From Dinoroseobacter sp. (GTDB lineage: Bacteria; Pseudomonadota; Alphaproteobacteria; Rhodobacterales; Rhodobacteraceae), in NCBI GenBank assembly GCA_030066795.1, contig JASJAW010000014.1:34797-98796 (forward strand): a DNA stretch of 64,000 nt, read 5' to 3'. The position numbers and the translations under genes are program-made. The notes beneath the pieces were generated by a model that made no database searches, was not told the origin of the DNA, and worked only from the letters and a program-made list of their open reading frames with translations. Below, in pieces: positions 24,456 to 34,245 of the stretch. The stretch's first letter is position 1, and every line of letters starts with the position of its first letter.

Positions 24456-24716
24456 TCACACAGCCTCGCGTGCCTCTTCGAGCTCAACTTCCTCAACGAA
24501 TTGAGGTGGACAGCATATAGCAACACGTACCAACGCAGCGAGAAGTACAGCAGCGGTCCCGGCTAGGGAATAGACGCCAAGCGCCATCAACAGGTTCACG
24601 TCAAACGCCACCATAGCCAGCCCTGCCGACCCAAGCCCGACGATAAATCCGATCACTACCATTGCAGTACCACTGATCCTCCCGATCAATGCAGAAACTA
24701 CTTTTCTGACTTCCAA
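24456..24716 (-). CDS. Small two-helix membrane protein, unknown
   Basis: An 86-residue protein with two hydrophobic helices, about 15-35 (GTAMVVIGFIVGLGSAGLAM) and 42-68, then a CC pair and a Glu-rich tail. The start is a TTG at 24716 with a weak ribosome site; an internal ATG at the first helix is an alternative. The alternation of hydrophobic segments and acidic tail looks like real coding sequence, but I know no family. Confidence 0.5.
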   Translation of the reverse strand: MEVRKVVSALIGRISGTAMVVIGFIVGLGSAGLAMVAFDVNLLMALGVYSLAGTAAVLLAALVRVAICCPPQFVEEVELEEAREAV

Positions 24717-25289
24717 CTGGCACTGACATCGCTCTGATGGGCTGCAAGACGCTGTTACTTCATTCGCCCGTCAATCGCTGTGAATGCAAAATAGAGAACA
24801 ACATTGATTGCTCAAGTTGAGCCACCCCAAAATCGTACTCGGCACCTACGACCGGCAAAAAACCGCCAAACCGCAGATCAGACAACCGCGGAATATCGGA
24901 AACAAAACCTAAGGCTCTTGAGGATAGGGGTTAGCGAATTGATGTCCGCGGAAGGTAGGTTTCTCCAACTGGCTTAGGACTCTGCGGACTCACCTGAAAA
25001 AAAGCAAGGAGGCTGGTTTGGGTTGAATGCAGGGGTATGTCCTGCGCTGAGTTGTCTTCAACGCCGATACCTCTTTTGAGAAAATATATTAAAACCAATT
25101 ATTTAGAATTATCTTAGTGTCTTTCTTAAAGCGTTTCACACCTACTGTTGCTCGCGGGGTCGCTACTGGAAGAAGTCCGAGATGACTGCGTGAAGGCATT
25201 ATTCGATCACGCTACGAAACGCTTCGTTGTGGTGCCATTGGACTTCCGGTAGGCATTAGAGAAATAACGAATAACCACAAGGCCCTACA
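24717..25289. other. Gap upstream of the mnh operon
   Basis: About 570 bp, AT-richer around 25080-25140. No gene seen. The mnh promoter presumably lies here; I cannot identify a convincing -35/-10 pair. Confidence 0.4.
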
Positions 25290-28151
25290 ATGAGCCACGG
25301 GGGGACACTCCTTTTTCTGATAGCGCTGCTTCCGTTTCTCGGAGCGCTGTTTCCAGCTCTCATGATCCGGGCAGGCCGCAATGTCTGCGCGGTTACGACA
25401 GCAGTACCTACGGTCCTTGCGCTGACGATGCTACTGGTCCTGGCTCCGGCGGTTTTTCGTGGTGAGGTAATCCAGGCTCAGATTGAATGGCTCCCGCAAC
25501 TCGGATTGTCTGCGTCGTTTTTTCTTGACGGTCTTGGACTGCTCTTTGCCGGGATGATCCTTGGCGTGGGGCTGCTGATCACGCTCTATGCCCGGTTCTA
25601 CCTGTCTGGCGAAGACCCTATGGGGCAGTTCTATACCTACCTCTTGTTATTTCAGGGTGCGATGCTGGGTATTGTCATTTCTGACAACATTCTGCTCCTA
25701 CTGGTTTTCTGGGAATTGACGTCACTCAGCTCCTTTTTATTGATTGGATATTGGAAGCATTTGCCACAGGGGAGACAGGGCGCCCGCATGGCTTTGGCGG
25801 TCACGGGTGCCGGCGGTCTTGCGATGATCGCCGGGATGCTGATCCTCGGCAATATCGCCGGCAGCTATAACCTGACCGATATCCTGCAAGCGGGCGACGC
25901 GATCCGCGCCTCAGACTGGTATCTGCCAGCGCTTATCCTAATCCTACTGGGCGCCTTCACCAAATCAGCGCAATTCCCGTTCCACTTCTGGCTGCCGCAT
26001 GCCATGGCCGCTCCCACCCCGGTCTCGGCCTATCTGCATTCCGCGACAATGGTAAAGGCGGGTGTCTTCCTGATGGCCCGCATGTGGCCGGTTCTTTCCG
26101 GAACCGATGCATGGTTCTATATCGTCGCCACCACCGGGCTTGTCACCATGGTGATCGGGGCGCTGATTGCGTTGTTCAAAGATGACCTTAAAGCATTGCT
26201 CGCGTTCTCGACCGTGAGCCATCTGGGCCTTTTGACGATGCTGTTGGGGTTCGGGACGCAGGCCGCAGCTGTCGCCGCGGTGTTTCACATCATCAACCAC
26301 CTGACGTTCAAGGCCGCGCTCTTTATGACGGCTGGTATCGTGGATCACGAGACACACACCCGCGATATCAAACGGCTGGGTGGGCTGAGGCATCTGATGC
26401 CGATCACATTCCTGATCGGGACGGTTGCCGCGCTGTCGATGGCGGGCATACCGCTGTTCAATGGGTTTCTGTCGAAGGAAATGATGCTGGAGGAAGCATC
26501 CCATACCGTGTGGGCAGGCAGCCATCTTGCGGTTCCGGTTCTCGCAACGCTGGGCGCGCTTCTGTCGGTGGCTTACTCGTTCCGGTTCATAGCGCATGTC
26601 TTTCTGGGGCCAGTGCGCGAAGACTACCCACATACACCGCACGATCCGCCCTTCGGTATGTGGGCCTCTCCTGCACTTCTGACCGTATTTGTTATCGTGA
26701 TTGGCGTGGCGCCATTCCTGGCCGAAGGACTGGTCACTGTCGCAGCAAGTGCCGTTACCGGTGCAGACCTTCATCCACATCTGAAGATCTGGCACGGGGT
26801 AACACCGGCGCTGTGGATGTCGGTGATTGCGGTTATCGGCGGCGCGGCCCTGTTGAGCCTGCATCCCAAATTCGATCCGATCTGGAGCGCTGCAAGGCGA
26901 CCGGAGGCCAAGGCGATCTTCGACCGATTGGTCGCCGCAGTCGTCGCGGCTTCCCGTATGATCACCGAGGGAACACACAACGGAGCGATCAGCCGGTATC
27001 TTGCAGTTTTCACCGTCTCTGCGACGGCGCTTGGATGGATCGCCTTTTCAGGCAGTGGACTCTCAGCACCGACACGCGAACTGTTACCCGTGCCGTCGGT
27101 CATCGCCGTCGGATGGATTATGCTGATCGTCGCGACCCTCTCGGTTGTGACCATGCATCACCACCGGTTTCGCGCGCTTGTGCTCATCGGGATCATCGGG
27201 CTCGCAATATCAGCCGGGTTCGTGTACCTGTCCGCTCCCGACCTTGCACTGACACAAATCTCGGTCGAGACGGTCACGATCATGCTGTTGCTGCTTGCTC
27301 TGCATTTCCTACCCAAACTGACGCCTAAAGAAAGCTCGAATGCGCTGCGAATCCGAGATGCCGCTATCGCGCTGACTGCGGGGGCCGGGGTAGGTGCGCT
27401 TGCATATGCGTTTCTGCGGCGCGACATCGACACGATCTCGGACTTCCATATAGCAAACAGCTACGAAGGCGGTGGCGGGACCAATGTGGTTAATGTGATC
27501 CTCGTGGACTTTCGCGGGTATGACACCTATGGCGAGATTATCGTGCTGGGCATTGCAGGGTTCGTGATCTACGCGCTGATGGATGCGCTGCTGAATGGCC
27601 CGGCGGCGCGCCGCTTGAAAAACACAGACTACTCGCGAGACCGATCCTCAGATCGCCACCCACTGATGATGGTTGTTGTGACCCGGGTGCTGATGCCGAT
27701 AGCCGTAGTCGTCGGGCTTTACATCTTTCTTCGCGGTCACAACGAGCCAGGCGGTGGGTTTGTCGCCGGACTGGTGATCGCAATTGCGCTTTTGATGCAG
27801 TATATGGCGTCGGGCTTTGCCTGGACGCAGGCACGCAAGCGGGTCGAGTATCACACTATGATCGGGTTGGGCGTTGTGATCGCCGGACTAACCGGCGCAG
27901 GCGCATGGCTTGCAGCGCGCCCCTTCCTTACCAGTGCGTACACCTACGTCCACTGGCCGCCGATCGAAGAATTCGAACTGGCCACGGCTATGCTGTTTGA
28001 CCTCGGTGTATTCCTGACCGTTCTCGGGGCAGTCATGCTGATGCTCTACAGCCTCAGCCGCATCGCCCGTTTTGCCGGTGAAACGGTGAATGTTGAACCT
28101 ATGGATTATGACCCCGGGCAGCAGGCGACCGACAACGAGGTGAAGCACTGA
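25290..28151 (+). CDS. mnhA: Mrp/Mnh Na+/H+ antiporter fused subunit A/B
   Basis: A 953-residue polytopic subunit of the multi-protein Na+(K+)/H+ antiporter. Residues 1 to about 640 are the NuoL-like proton channel with conserved PFHFWLPHAMAAPTPVSAYLHS (about residues 229-250) and membrane Lys/Glu residues. The segment to about 780 corresponds to the MrpA C-terminal part, and the end is the MrpB domain (VTRVLMPIAVVVGLYIFLRGHNEPGGGF region). The A/B fusion is the known group 2 layout of proteobacteria. It is the first gene of a six-gene operon and is followed by mnhC after one base. Confidence 0.95.
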   Translation: MSHGGTLLFLIALLPFLGALFPALMIRAGRNVCAVTTAVPTVLALTMLLVLAPAVFRGEVIQAQIEWLPQLGLSASFFLDGLGLLFAGMILGVGLLITLYARFYLSGEDPMGQFYTYLLLFQGAMLGIVISDNILLLLVFWELTSLSSFLLIGYWKHLPQGRQGARMALAVTGAGGLAMIAGMLILGNIAGSYNLTDILQAGDAIRASDWYLPALILILLGAFTKSAQFPFHFWLPHAMAAPTPVSAYLHSATMVKAGVFLMARMWPVLSGTDAWFYIVATTGLVTMVIGALIALFKDDLKALLAFSTVSHLGLLTMLLGFGTQAAAVAAVFHIINHLTFKAALFMTAGIVDHETHTRDIKRLGGLRHLMPITFLIGTVAALSMAGIPLFNGFLSKEMMLEEASHTVWAGSHLAVPVLATLGALLSVAYSFRFIAHVFLGPVREDYPHTPHDPPFGMWASPALLTVFVIVIGVAPFLAEGLVTVAASAVTGADLHPHLKIWHGVTPALWMSVIAVIGGAALLSLHPKFDPIWSAARRPEAKAIFDRLVAAVVAASRMITEGTHNGAISRYLAVFTVSATALGWIAFSGSGLSAPTRELLPVPSVIAVGWIMLIVATLSVVTMHHHRFRALVLIGIIGLAISAGFVYLSAPDLALTQISVETVTIMLLLLALHFLPKLTPKESSNALRIRDAAIALTAGAGVGALAYAFLRRDIDTISDFHIANSYEGGGGTNVVNVILVDFRGYDTYGEIIVLGIAGFVIYALMDALLNGPAARRLKNTDYSRDRSSDRHPLMMVVVTRVLMPIAVVVGLYIFLRGHNEPGGGFVAGLVIAIALLMQYMASGFAWTQARKRVEYHTMIGLGVVIAGLTGAGAWLAARPFLTSAYTYVHWPPIEEFELATAMLFDLGVFLTVLGAVMLMLYSLSRIARFAGETVNVEPMDYDPGQQATDNEVKH

Positions 28152-28152
28152 G

Positions 28153-28521
28153 ATGGAGTTCGTTGTCGCAAGCTCAATTGGCGTCCTGACGGCAGGTGGA
28201 GTTTACTTGATCCTGCGGTTGCGTAGCTTCCCGGTCATTCTGGGCCTTGCGCTTCTGTCCTACGCAGTCAATGTCTTCCTGTTTGCCAGTGGGCGTCTGG
28301 CCGTCGACTTGTCCCCTATTCTGTCAAAGTACGGGGACGCCAGTTACACAGACCCCTTGCCCCAAGCTCTGGTGCTGACTGCCATCGTAATTTCGTTTGG
28401 CATGACAGCGGTTCTGGTGATGATCGGGCTTGGCGCGTTTTTTGAGGCTGAGACAGACCAGATCGATATCACAGCGCAGGACGAGACCGACCCAGGCGCC
28501 AGCAAGGAGACTGACGCGTAA
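28153..28521 (+). CDS. mnhC: Mrp/Mnh antiporter subunit C (NuoK-like)
   Basis: A 122-residue membrane protein with three helices and the PLPQALVLTAIVISFG motif shared with NuoK. The C-terminal tail is acidic. It follows mnhA/B and overlaps the mnhD start by one base. Confidence 0.95.
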   Translation: MEFVVASSIGVLTAGGVYLILRLRSFPVILGLALLSYAVNVFLFASGRLAVDLSPILSKYGDASYTDPLPQALVLTAIVISFGMTAVLVMIGLGAFFEAETDQIDITAQDETDPGASKETDA

Positions 28522-30065
28522 TGCACTGGATCATCGTGCCCGTCGTACTGCCCGCGTTGCTTGCACCCCTCATTGGCTTTGTGATGCGCCATGACATCAC
28601 GCTTGCGCGCGTAGCCTCCGTCACAGGGACAACAGCTTTACTGGCCGTTTCCATAGGTCTCGTGGGCGTGGCCACCGATGGGACCACCCATCTCTACAAA
28701 CTTGGAAATTGGCCTGCGCCCTTTGGCATTGTGCTTGTGCTGGATCGCCTTTCAGCCCTGATGGTGCTGCTGACAGCGATCTTAGCGCTTATTGTCCTAT
28801 TGCACGCGATCGCGACTGGCTGGGACGCGCGCGGACGTCATTTTCATGCGCTGTTTCAGTTTCAGTTGATGGGGATTTGTGGTGCGTTTCTGACCGGGGA
28901 TGTATTCAACCTGTTCGTATTTTTCGAGGTGCTGCTCATCGCCTCTTACGGGCTGATGATCCACTCCGGCGGACGCGAGCGCATGCGGGCAGGCCTGCAA
29001 TATGTGGTTATGAACCTCGCCGGCTCGACGCTGTTTTTGTTTGCCCTGGGCACGCTTTATGCCTCGACAGGGACGTTGAACATCGCCGATCTGGCTGTGC
29101 GTATGACCGAACTTCCAGCAGAAGAAGCCGCACTCGCGCGCGTGGCGGCGATTCTCTTGATGATCGTTTTTGCAGTAAAGGCCGCGCTTTTTCCGGTGCA
29201 GTTCTGGCTTCCTGCGACCTATGCAAACGCGCCTGCGCCCGTGGCCGCCCTCTTTGCGATCATGACAAAGGTTGGCGCCTACGCGATCCTGCGGGTCCAC
29301 ACGATCGCCTTCGGACCGGGGGTCCCGGGCACTGAAGGTCTTACAGGAACCTGGCTGTTTCCCGCAGCGATTGCCACGATTGCGGTGGGTGCCTTTGGCG
29401 TGCTCGGGTCGCGGCGGCTGATGCCTCTGATTGCGTTTTCGGTTGTTGGTTCGATGGGAACTCTTCTGGTGGCCGTGGCTGCGTTCTCCCCGACAGCGAC
29501 CTTGGCGGCCCTCTACTACATGGTGCATTCCACCTTCGCGGCGGCTTCTCTGTTCCTCATTGCGGACCTTGTGGTCTCACAACGTTCAAGCGATAGCCTC
29601 AAACCACAGCCTGCAATCCTCCAGAACGGGCTATTTGCGACCTTGTTCTTCGCGGCAGCCATCGGCATGGCTGGGATGCCACCCCTAAGCGGGTTTCTTG
29701 GCAAGCTTTTGGTCCTCGACGCACTTCGCGATCCGGGGGTGATAGGCTGGGCTTGGACGGCCATTCTGGTCGGCTCCCTGTTAACCATCGTCGGGTTTGC
29801 ACGTGCCGGCAGTGCGCTATTCTGGAAATCAACCGCGATCACTGCCTCGGAAGATCCTGCGGAAGATGGACCGCCATCCGATCAGATATATACCGCCAAG
29901 GCTGGAGCTGCTCAGGTGGCTCCTGCGGCGGCAGGTCTTACAGCACTGGCCGGTCTGGCGCTGTTTGCTGGGCCCGTTGCCACATACCTTGAAGACACAT
30001 CAATCCAACTGTTCGACCGTGCCGGCTATGTCGCGGCCGTGCTTGAAACTGAAAAGGGGGACTGA
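28521..30065 (+). CDS. mnhD: Mrp/Mnh antiporter subunit D (NuoN/NuoM-like)
   Basis: A 514-residue polytopic subunit with about 14 helices. It has the proton-channel segment KAALFPVQFWLPATYANAP, and the membrane Glu in FEVLLIASYGLM. It starts on the last base of the mnhC stop. Length and order are normal for the operon. Confidence 0.95.
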   Translation: MHWIIVPVVLPALLAPLIGFVMRHDITLARVASVTGTTALLAVSIGLVGVATDGTTHLYKLGNWPAPFGIVLVLDRLSALMVLLTAILALIVLLHAIATGWDARGRHFHALFQFQLMGICGAFLTGDVFNLFVFFEVLLIASYGLMIHSGGRERMRAGLQYVVMNLAGSTLFLFALGTLYASTGTLNIADLAVRMTELPAEEAALARVAAILLMIVFAVKAALFPVQFWLPATYANAPAPVAALFAIMTKVGAYAILRVHTIAFGPGVPGTEGLTGTWLFPAAIATIAVGAFGVLGSRRLMPLIAFSVVGSMGTLLVAVAAFSPTATLAALYYMVHSTFAAASLFLIADLVVSQRSSDSLKPQPAILQNGLFATLFFAAAIGMAGMPPLSGFLGKLLVLDALRDPGVIGWAWTAILVGSLLTIVGFARAGSALFWKSTAITASEDPAEDGPPSDQIYTAKAGAAQVAPAAAGLTALAGLALFAGPVATYLEDTSIQLFDRAGYVAAVLETEKGD

Positions 30066-30068
30066 TCC

Positions 30069-30560
30069 ATGATGGCACGCTTGGTCCCGCACCCGCTGCT
30101 CAGTCTGACGCTTGTTCTCGTCTGGCTTGGACTGGTCAACACCTTCACACTGGGCAACCTGATCCTCGGAACCTTCTTTGGCTTCGTCATTCCCATGATC
30201 ACTGCCCCGTACTGGCCGGATCGTCCGGCGATCCGTCGGCCTCTCAAAGTGGCGGAGTACATCGCGGTGGTGCTTTGGGATATTATCGTGGCGAATGTCC
30301 AGGTCGCGATGATCATTCTGTTTAAGCGCGAGAGCACCATTCGTTCGCACTGGATTCCCGTGCCACTGGAGTTGACATCCGCCGAAGCGATTACGGTCCT
30401 TGCGGGAACAATCACTATGACTCCCGGCACCGTGTCGGCCACCCTGTCCGCCGACGGCGCCTCGATCCTGGTCCACTGTCTGCATACCGACGATCCCGAC
30501 CAGGTGTGCCGAGATATCAAGGCGCGATACGAAAGACGTTTGACGGAGATTTTTCCATGA
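30069..30560 (+). CDS. mnhE: Mrp/Mnh antiporter subunit E
   Basis: A 163-residue subunit with two to three N-terminal helices and a soluble C-terminal domain containing TPGTVSATLSADGASILVH, the conserved region of MrpE. Its stop overlaps the mnhF start (ATGA). Confidence 0.94.
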   Translation: MMARLVPHPLLSLTLVLVWLGLVNTFTLGNLILGTFFGFVIPMITAPYWPDRPAIRRPLKVAEYIAVVLWDIIVANVQVAMIILFKRESTIRSHWIPVPLELTSAEAITVLAGTITMTPGTVSATLSADGASILVHCLHTDDPDQVCRDIKARYERRLTEIFP

Positions 30561-30826
30561 TCGAGCTTTCCTTGCTTTTTGCAGCTAGTTGCTACGCATT
30601 GGCCCTTCTGCTGGACCTCTGGCGCATCGCGGCCGGTCCGAATGCCGCTGACCGGATCCTTGCTCTCGATACCATGGTGATCAACGTGATTGCGCTTCTG
30701 GTTCTGTATGGTGTCTGGCGCGGTACGGCGATCTACTTCGAGGCCGCCATGCTAATTGCTATGGTTGGGTTTGTCTCAACCGTAGCCTATTGCCGCTTCC
30801 TGTTGCGCGGCGACATCATCGAATAG
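30557..30826 (+). CDS. mnhF: Mrp/Mnh antiporter subunit F
   Basis: An 89-residue membrane subunit with three helices and the conserved GPNAADRILALDTM loop. The ATG at 30557 overlaps the mnhE stop; the frame is open further upstream to 30506 but that part lies inside mnhE. Confidence 0.94.
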   Translation: MIELSLLFAASCYALALLLDLWRIAAGPNAADRILALDTMVINVIALLVLYGVWRGTAIYFEAAMLIAMVGFVSTVAYCRFLLRGDIIE

Positions 30827-30836
30827 GGCAGTCATC

Positions 30837-31211
30837 ATGAATTTTGTTGCAGAACTCCTTATCTCCATCGCCCTTGTGATAAGCGGCATCTTCGGCTTTG
30901 TGGGGTCCTATGGACTGGTGAAACTGAAGGACACACTTCAACGCCTTCATGCCCCGACCAAAGCCACGACCCTGGGAGTTGGCGGTGTGTTGATCGCGTC
31001 GATGATATTCTTCTATTCCGAAACCGGGCATATCTCCGTCCACGAGCTTCTGATCACGCTCTTTCTGTTTCTGACGGCTCCGATCACAGCAAACTTCATC
31101 GCCAGCGCGTATCTGGCAAGGAACCTGCGCGAGGATGATCTGCCCAAAACCCCCGGAGACTACGGTTGGTCAATCTACGACGACCCTCCGGAAACCGGCG
31201 TGGATCGTTGA
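30837..31211 (+). CDS. mnhG: Mrp/Mnh antiporter subunit G
   Basis: A 124-residue membrane subunit with three helices and the conserved RLHAPTKATTLGVGGVL segment. It is the last gene of the operon and ends in a soluble tail. Together mnhA/B-G supply sodium extrusion and pH homeostasis, as expected in a marine bacterium. Confidence 0.94.
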   Translation: MNFVAELLISIALVISGIFGFVGSYGLVKLKDTLQRLHAPTKATTLGVGGVLIASMIFFYSETGHISVHELLITLFLFLTAPITANFIASAYLARNLREDDLPKTPGDYGWSIYDDPPETGVDR

Positions 31212-31296
31212 CAGGCTCCGGGTGGCCGATGTCACGCACCCCGCAGACGTAACACAGTAGGAACCTGAAGCACCGTTGCTGCGACGCTGAAATCCA

Positions 31297-31992
31297 ATGG
31301 CAGACTACACGCTTTTTTACTGGCCAATCCCGTTTCGCGGACAGTTCATACGGTCTGTGCTTGCGCATGTTGGCGCCTCTTGGACAGAAGCGGACACCAC
31401 TGATCTGGTACATCTGAAAAGTTCAGATCCTGCGCAACAAGCGGTTCCGTTCATGGGGCCGCCTGTTCTTACTGATCACGCTGCGGGAACATCACTGGCA
31501 CAAACGCAAGCGATATTGACGTATCTCGGGGGCAAGCACGGCCTTATCCCCGACGATCTGCTACAGGCCGCTCTGACCCACAAAGTGATCGCCGACGCAA
31601 ACGATGTGTTGTATGAAATGACCCTCCACAACGGCGCGCAGATGTGGACGGCGACATCCTGGACAGCTTTTCAGCCACGTCTCGAACGTTGGATGGCAAT
31701 TTTTGAAGCACTTGGGTCGGAAAACGATCTATCGGCCGAAAAGGGCTTTATACTTGGAACAGAGGCCCCGAGCCTAGCGGACTTGGTTACCTACAGCCTC
31801 TGGGGCGTGATGACAGCGCAACTGTCTCCTCTCAGGTCTGTTCTGGACAGAGCAGCCCCTTCAATTTCCGGCCTGGTGGATCGGATCGGAGCGCTTCCGG
31901 CACAAAAGGCCCTTTGGCACCAAAGTCAGGAACAGTATGGCGACGCCTGGTGCGGCGGCCAGATAGAAGCATCGCTGCGAGCTGTGATCTAG
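31297..31992 (+). CDS. Glutathione S-transferase family protein
   Basis: A 231-residue cytosolic GST-like protein: an N-terminal thioredoxin-like domain (YTLFYWPIPFRGQFIRSVLAHVG, here residues 4-26) with the cis-Pro near VPFMGPPVL and a Gln-Thr-Gln in place of the usual E-S before AILTYLG, then an all-helical C-terminal domain with the N-capping motif SLADLVTYSLWG. The substrate is unknown. It lies 85 bp after mnhG and may be transcribed separately. Confidence 0.85.
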   Translation: MADYTLFYWPIPFRGQFIRSVLAHVGASWTEADTTDLVHLKSSDPAQQAVPFMGPPVLTDHAAGTSLAQTQAILTYLGGKHGLIPDDLLQAALTHKVIADANDVLYEMTLHNGAQMWTATSWTAFQPRLERWMAIFEALGSENDLSAEKGFILGTEAPSLADLVTYSLWGVMTAQLSPLRSVLDRAAPSISGLVDRIGALPAQKALWHQSQEQYGDAWCGGQIEASLRAVI

Positions 31993-32135
31993 CACGCGTA
32001 ATGATCGACGAAATACTGTTTGCAGCGCTGGCTCCCACGCTTAGTGCTGCATCAGTTGCGTCAGCCCGCAAGTTGCTGCATTCGATACCAGAAGGATAGG
32101 ACCCAACTAGGGAGTCCCTACGTGTGAGGTGACTG

Positions 32136-33206
32136 GTGGACGTTGTATTGATTGGCGCGGGTTTGTCAGGCTTGACCGCAGCGACTGTCCTACGCGCAGG
32201 CGGAGCCGAAGTCTTGGTGATAGACGCTGATAGACAGATCGGCGGCCGCATTCGGGCGTTTCGCGACACGGAAACCAACGAAGCACTCGCGGATCTGGGG
32301 CCGACGTGGATCTGGCCAAAACACCAGCCAATCGTTGCAAATTGGCTCAAAAGGCTCGGTTTAGAGACGTTTTCGCAGTTCAATGGCGGAGATGCCGTGA
32401 TCCTGGGATACGGCCCAGCGCCGTTCCGACAGCTTCTTCCCGGACAGGACGGTATTGCACGCCTTGTTGGCGGGCCGACCGCCTTTATTGAAGCCCTGGC
32501 CAGCCGCCTAGATCCGGGGACCGTACGCACTGCAAGCCCTGCTGTAGGAATCCACGAAGAAGGGTCCGGGCGGATCGGTGTTCACCTTAGCTCTGGCGAA
32601 GTCCTATCAGCACAGCGGGTCATCATATCGATGCCTTTGCGTGTCGCAGCAGCTACCGTTGACATGCCCTGGGCACCGCCAGAGCTGGCAAACGTAATGC
32701 GGCGTACCCCTACCTGGATGAGTACCCACGCCAAAGCCATCGCTCTGTATGATCGGCCCTTTTGGCGGGACGCAGGCTTAAGCGGGCGTATCGCCAGCCG
32801 AACAGGCCCCTTGGTCGAAGCGCATGACCATTCGGGACCAAGTGGCGCCCCTGCCGCAATCTTTGGCTTTGTGGGATGGCCACCTGAGATAAGAAAACGG
32901 GATCCAGAAGGACTAAGGCACGCCATTCTAAACCAGTTGACAGAGTGCTTTGGGCCTGCCGCAGCACATCCGACCAACTTGATGGTTCAGGATTGGGCCA
33001 CGAACCCAAACATCGTCAGCGAAGTCGATCTTTCTCAGCCGGCAGATCATCCAGATGTTGGCCCTGCGGTCCTGAGACAAGCTCATCTGGGTGGTCGCAT
33101 CCGGTTCGCGGTTTCGGAAGTGTCAGGCGTGAGCCCGGGACTGATCGAAGGGGCACTGGCTGCGGGGGAGCAGGCAGCAATGCGCCATCTCGACCTGATC
33201 GATTGA
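32136..33206 (+). CDS. FAD-dependent amine oxidase-like protein
   Basis: A 356-residue flavoprotein. The N-terminus has the dinucleotide fold VVLIGAGLSGLTAATVL with a following Asp (VIDAD) and GGRI, typical of the monoamine oxidase/protoporphyrinogen oxidase/desaturase superfamily. The C-terminus has RIRFAVSEVSGVSPGLIEGALAAGEQAA (read about residues 316-343), the second FAD-binding motif. The start is a GTG with GAGGTGAC upstream. It is shorter than classical MAO (about 450-500 residues). Substrate unknown. Confidence 0.85.
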   Translation: MDVVLIGAGLSGLTAATVLRAGGAEVLVIDADRQIGGRIRAFRDTETNEALADLGPTWIWPKHQPIVANWLKRLGLETFSQFNGGDAVILGYGPAPFRQLLPGQDGIARLVGGPTAFIEALASRLDPGTVRTASPAVGIHEEGSGRIGVHLSSGEVLSAQRVIISMPLRVAAATVDMPWAPPELANVMRRTPTWMSTHAKAIALYDRPFWRDAGLSGRIASRTGPLVEAHDHSGPSGAPAAIFGFVGWPPEIRKRDPEGLRHAILNQLTECFGPAAAHPTNLMVQDWATNPNIVSEVDLSQPADHPDVGPAVLRQAHLGGRIRFAVSEVSGVSPGLIEGALAAGEQAAMRHLDLID

Positions 33207-33242
33207 GGGCGAAAACAAAAGCCTCGCTGTGCACACCGTGCT

Positions 33243-34079
33243 CTAGTCCTGAAACACGGCCGCTAAACGCTCCACCAAAGAGCGATACCCGTCACCAAAA
33301 AGGCGGAGATGCACAAGAGCCGGCCAAAGCTGATACGCATGCTGTCGTAACTCCCACCCCTCTTCGAGGGGACCGTACGCATCCCAGAAAGCAGCGGGTG
33401 GTCGACCGAAAAGTGTCAGCATTGCCAAGTCTACCTCGGCGTGGCCGTAATAACACGCAGGATCAATGAGGTATGCGCCTTGGGGTTGCGTAAAGTGAAC
33501 GTTTCCAGACCAGAGATCGCCGTGCAGGAGCGACGGTTTTGGGTGCGTCGGTAAGATTTCCATAAGGCGAGGCCGGAGGTTCGCCAAGTTTCGCGCAATG
33601 TCGGCCGGGAGCGCGTGGGCATCGGCCATCAACCGCTGCTCGATCCAAAACTCGGGCCATGTTTCGTCCCAGCGATTGTGGATGGGCACTTTGCCAAAGG
33701 CATAGTCTTCGCCCCAACCAAAACGGTCACTTTCTGCCGCATGCAGACCAATTAGATTCTCTCCGAGCACATGCCACGACTGCTCGTTCGGGCTTATTGA
33801 TGGGCCAAGGTCTTCAAGAACCAGGACATCGGCGCTGCTGGCGATTGGCGCCACAACACGTGCGCCGGCATCTGCAAGCTTCCGCAACATCCGCGCCTCG
33901 CGATCTGGGTACGGGCCCGACTTTGCGACAACGGTATCTCCCGATGCGAGCCGTAAGCGAACGACCTGTGAGAGATCGCCACCGTGAAGCGGCTCCGAAG
34001 ACAACACCTTGTCCCCGAGAAGCTGTTCTACGCCACTGAGCAAGCCGTTCCGGGCACTATTGAAGCCTTGACCATGCAT
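33243..34079 (-). CDS. Fructosamine kinase family protein
   Basis: A 278-residue phosphotransferase of the fructosamine-3-kinase/ketosamine kinase family, which phosphorylates glycated amines and allows repair. Seen: Lys in VVAKSGPYPD, the catalytic loop SLLHGDLWSGN, the metal-binding IDPACYYGHAEVDLAM, and ELRQHAYQLWPALVHLRLFG near the end. The gene is convergent with the amine oxidase-like gene and divergent from the zinc ADH. Confidence 0.92.
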   Translation of the reverse strand: MHGQGFNSARNGLLSGVEQLLGDKVLSSEPLHGGDLSQVVRLRLASGDTVVAKSGPYPDREARMLRKLADAGARVVAPIASSADVLVLEDLGPSISPNEQSWHVLGENLIGLHAAESDRFGWGEDYAFGKVPIHNRWDETWPEFWIEQRLMADAHALPADIARNLANLRPRLMEILPTHPKPSLLHGDLWSGNVHFTQPQGAYLIDPACYYGHAEVDLAMLTLFGRPPAAFWDAYGPLEEGWELRQHAYQLWPALVHLRLFGDGYRSLVERLAAVFQD

Positions 34080-34245
34080 TCCCGATAACCTCGTTTGCGA
34101 TCAGCTATGTGCTTCTCCAAAGCAAGACACCAACGAGCTGAGTTGCATAGCAGCGCGCTGCCTTCCTGTCTCATGATGTCGATCAAAGCATGCACTACAA
34201 GGCTGCACTACCTAAGAGATCCTCGCAGGGCTCCGGGAGACAGTG

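Noticed and set aside
25965..26978. Minus-strand frame of 337 codons inside mnhA
   Set aside because: His/Arg/Gln/Cys-rich shadow of a clearly coding membrane protein gene; no family features.
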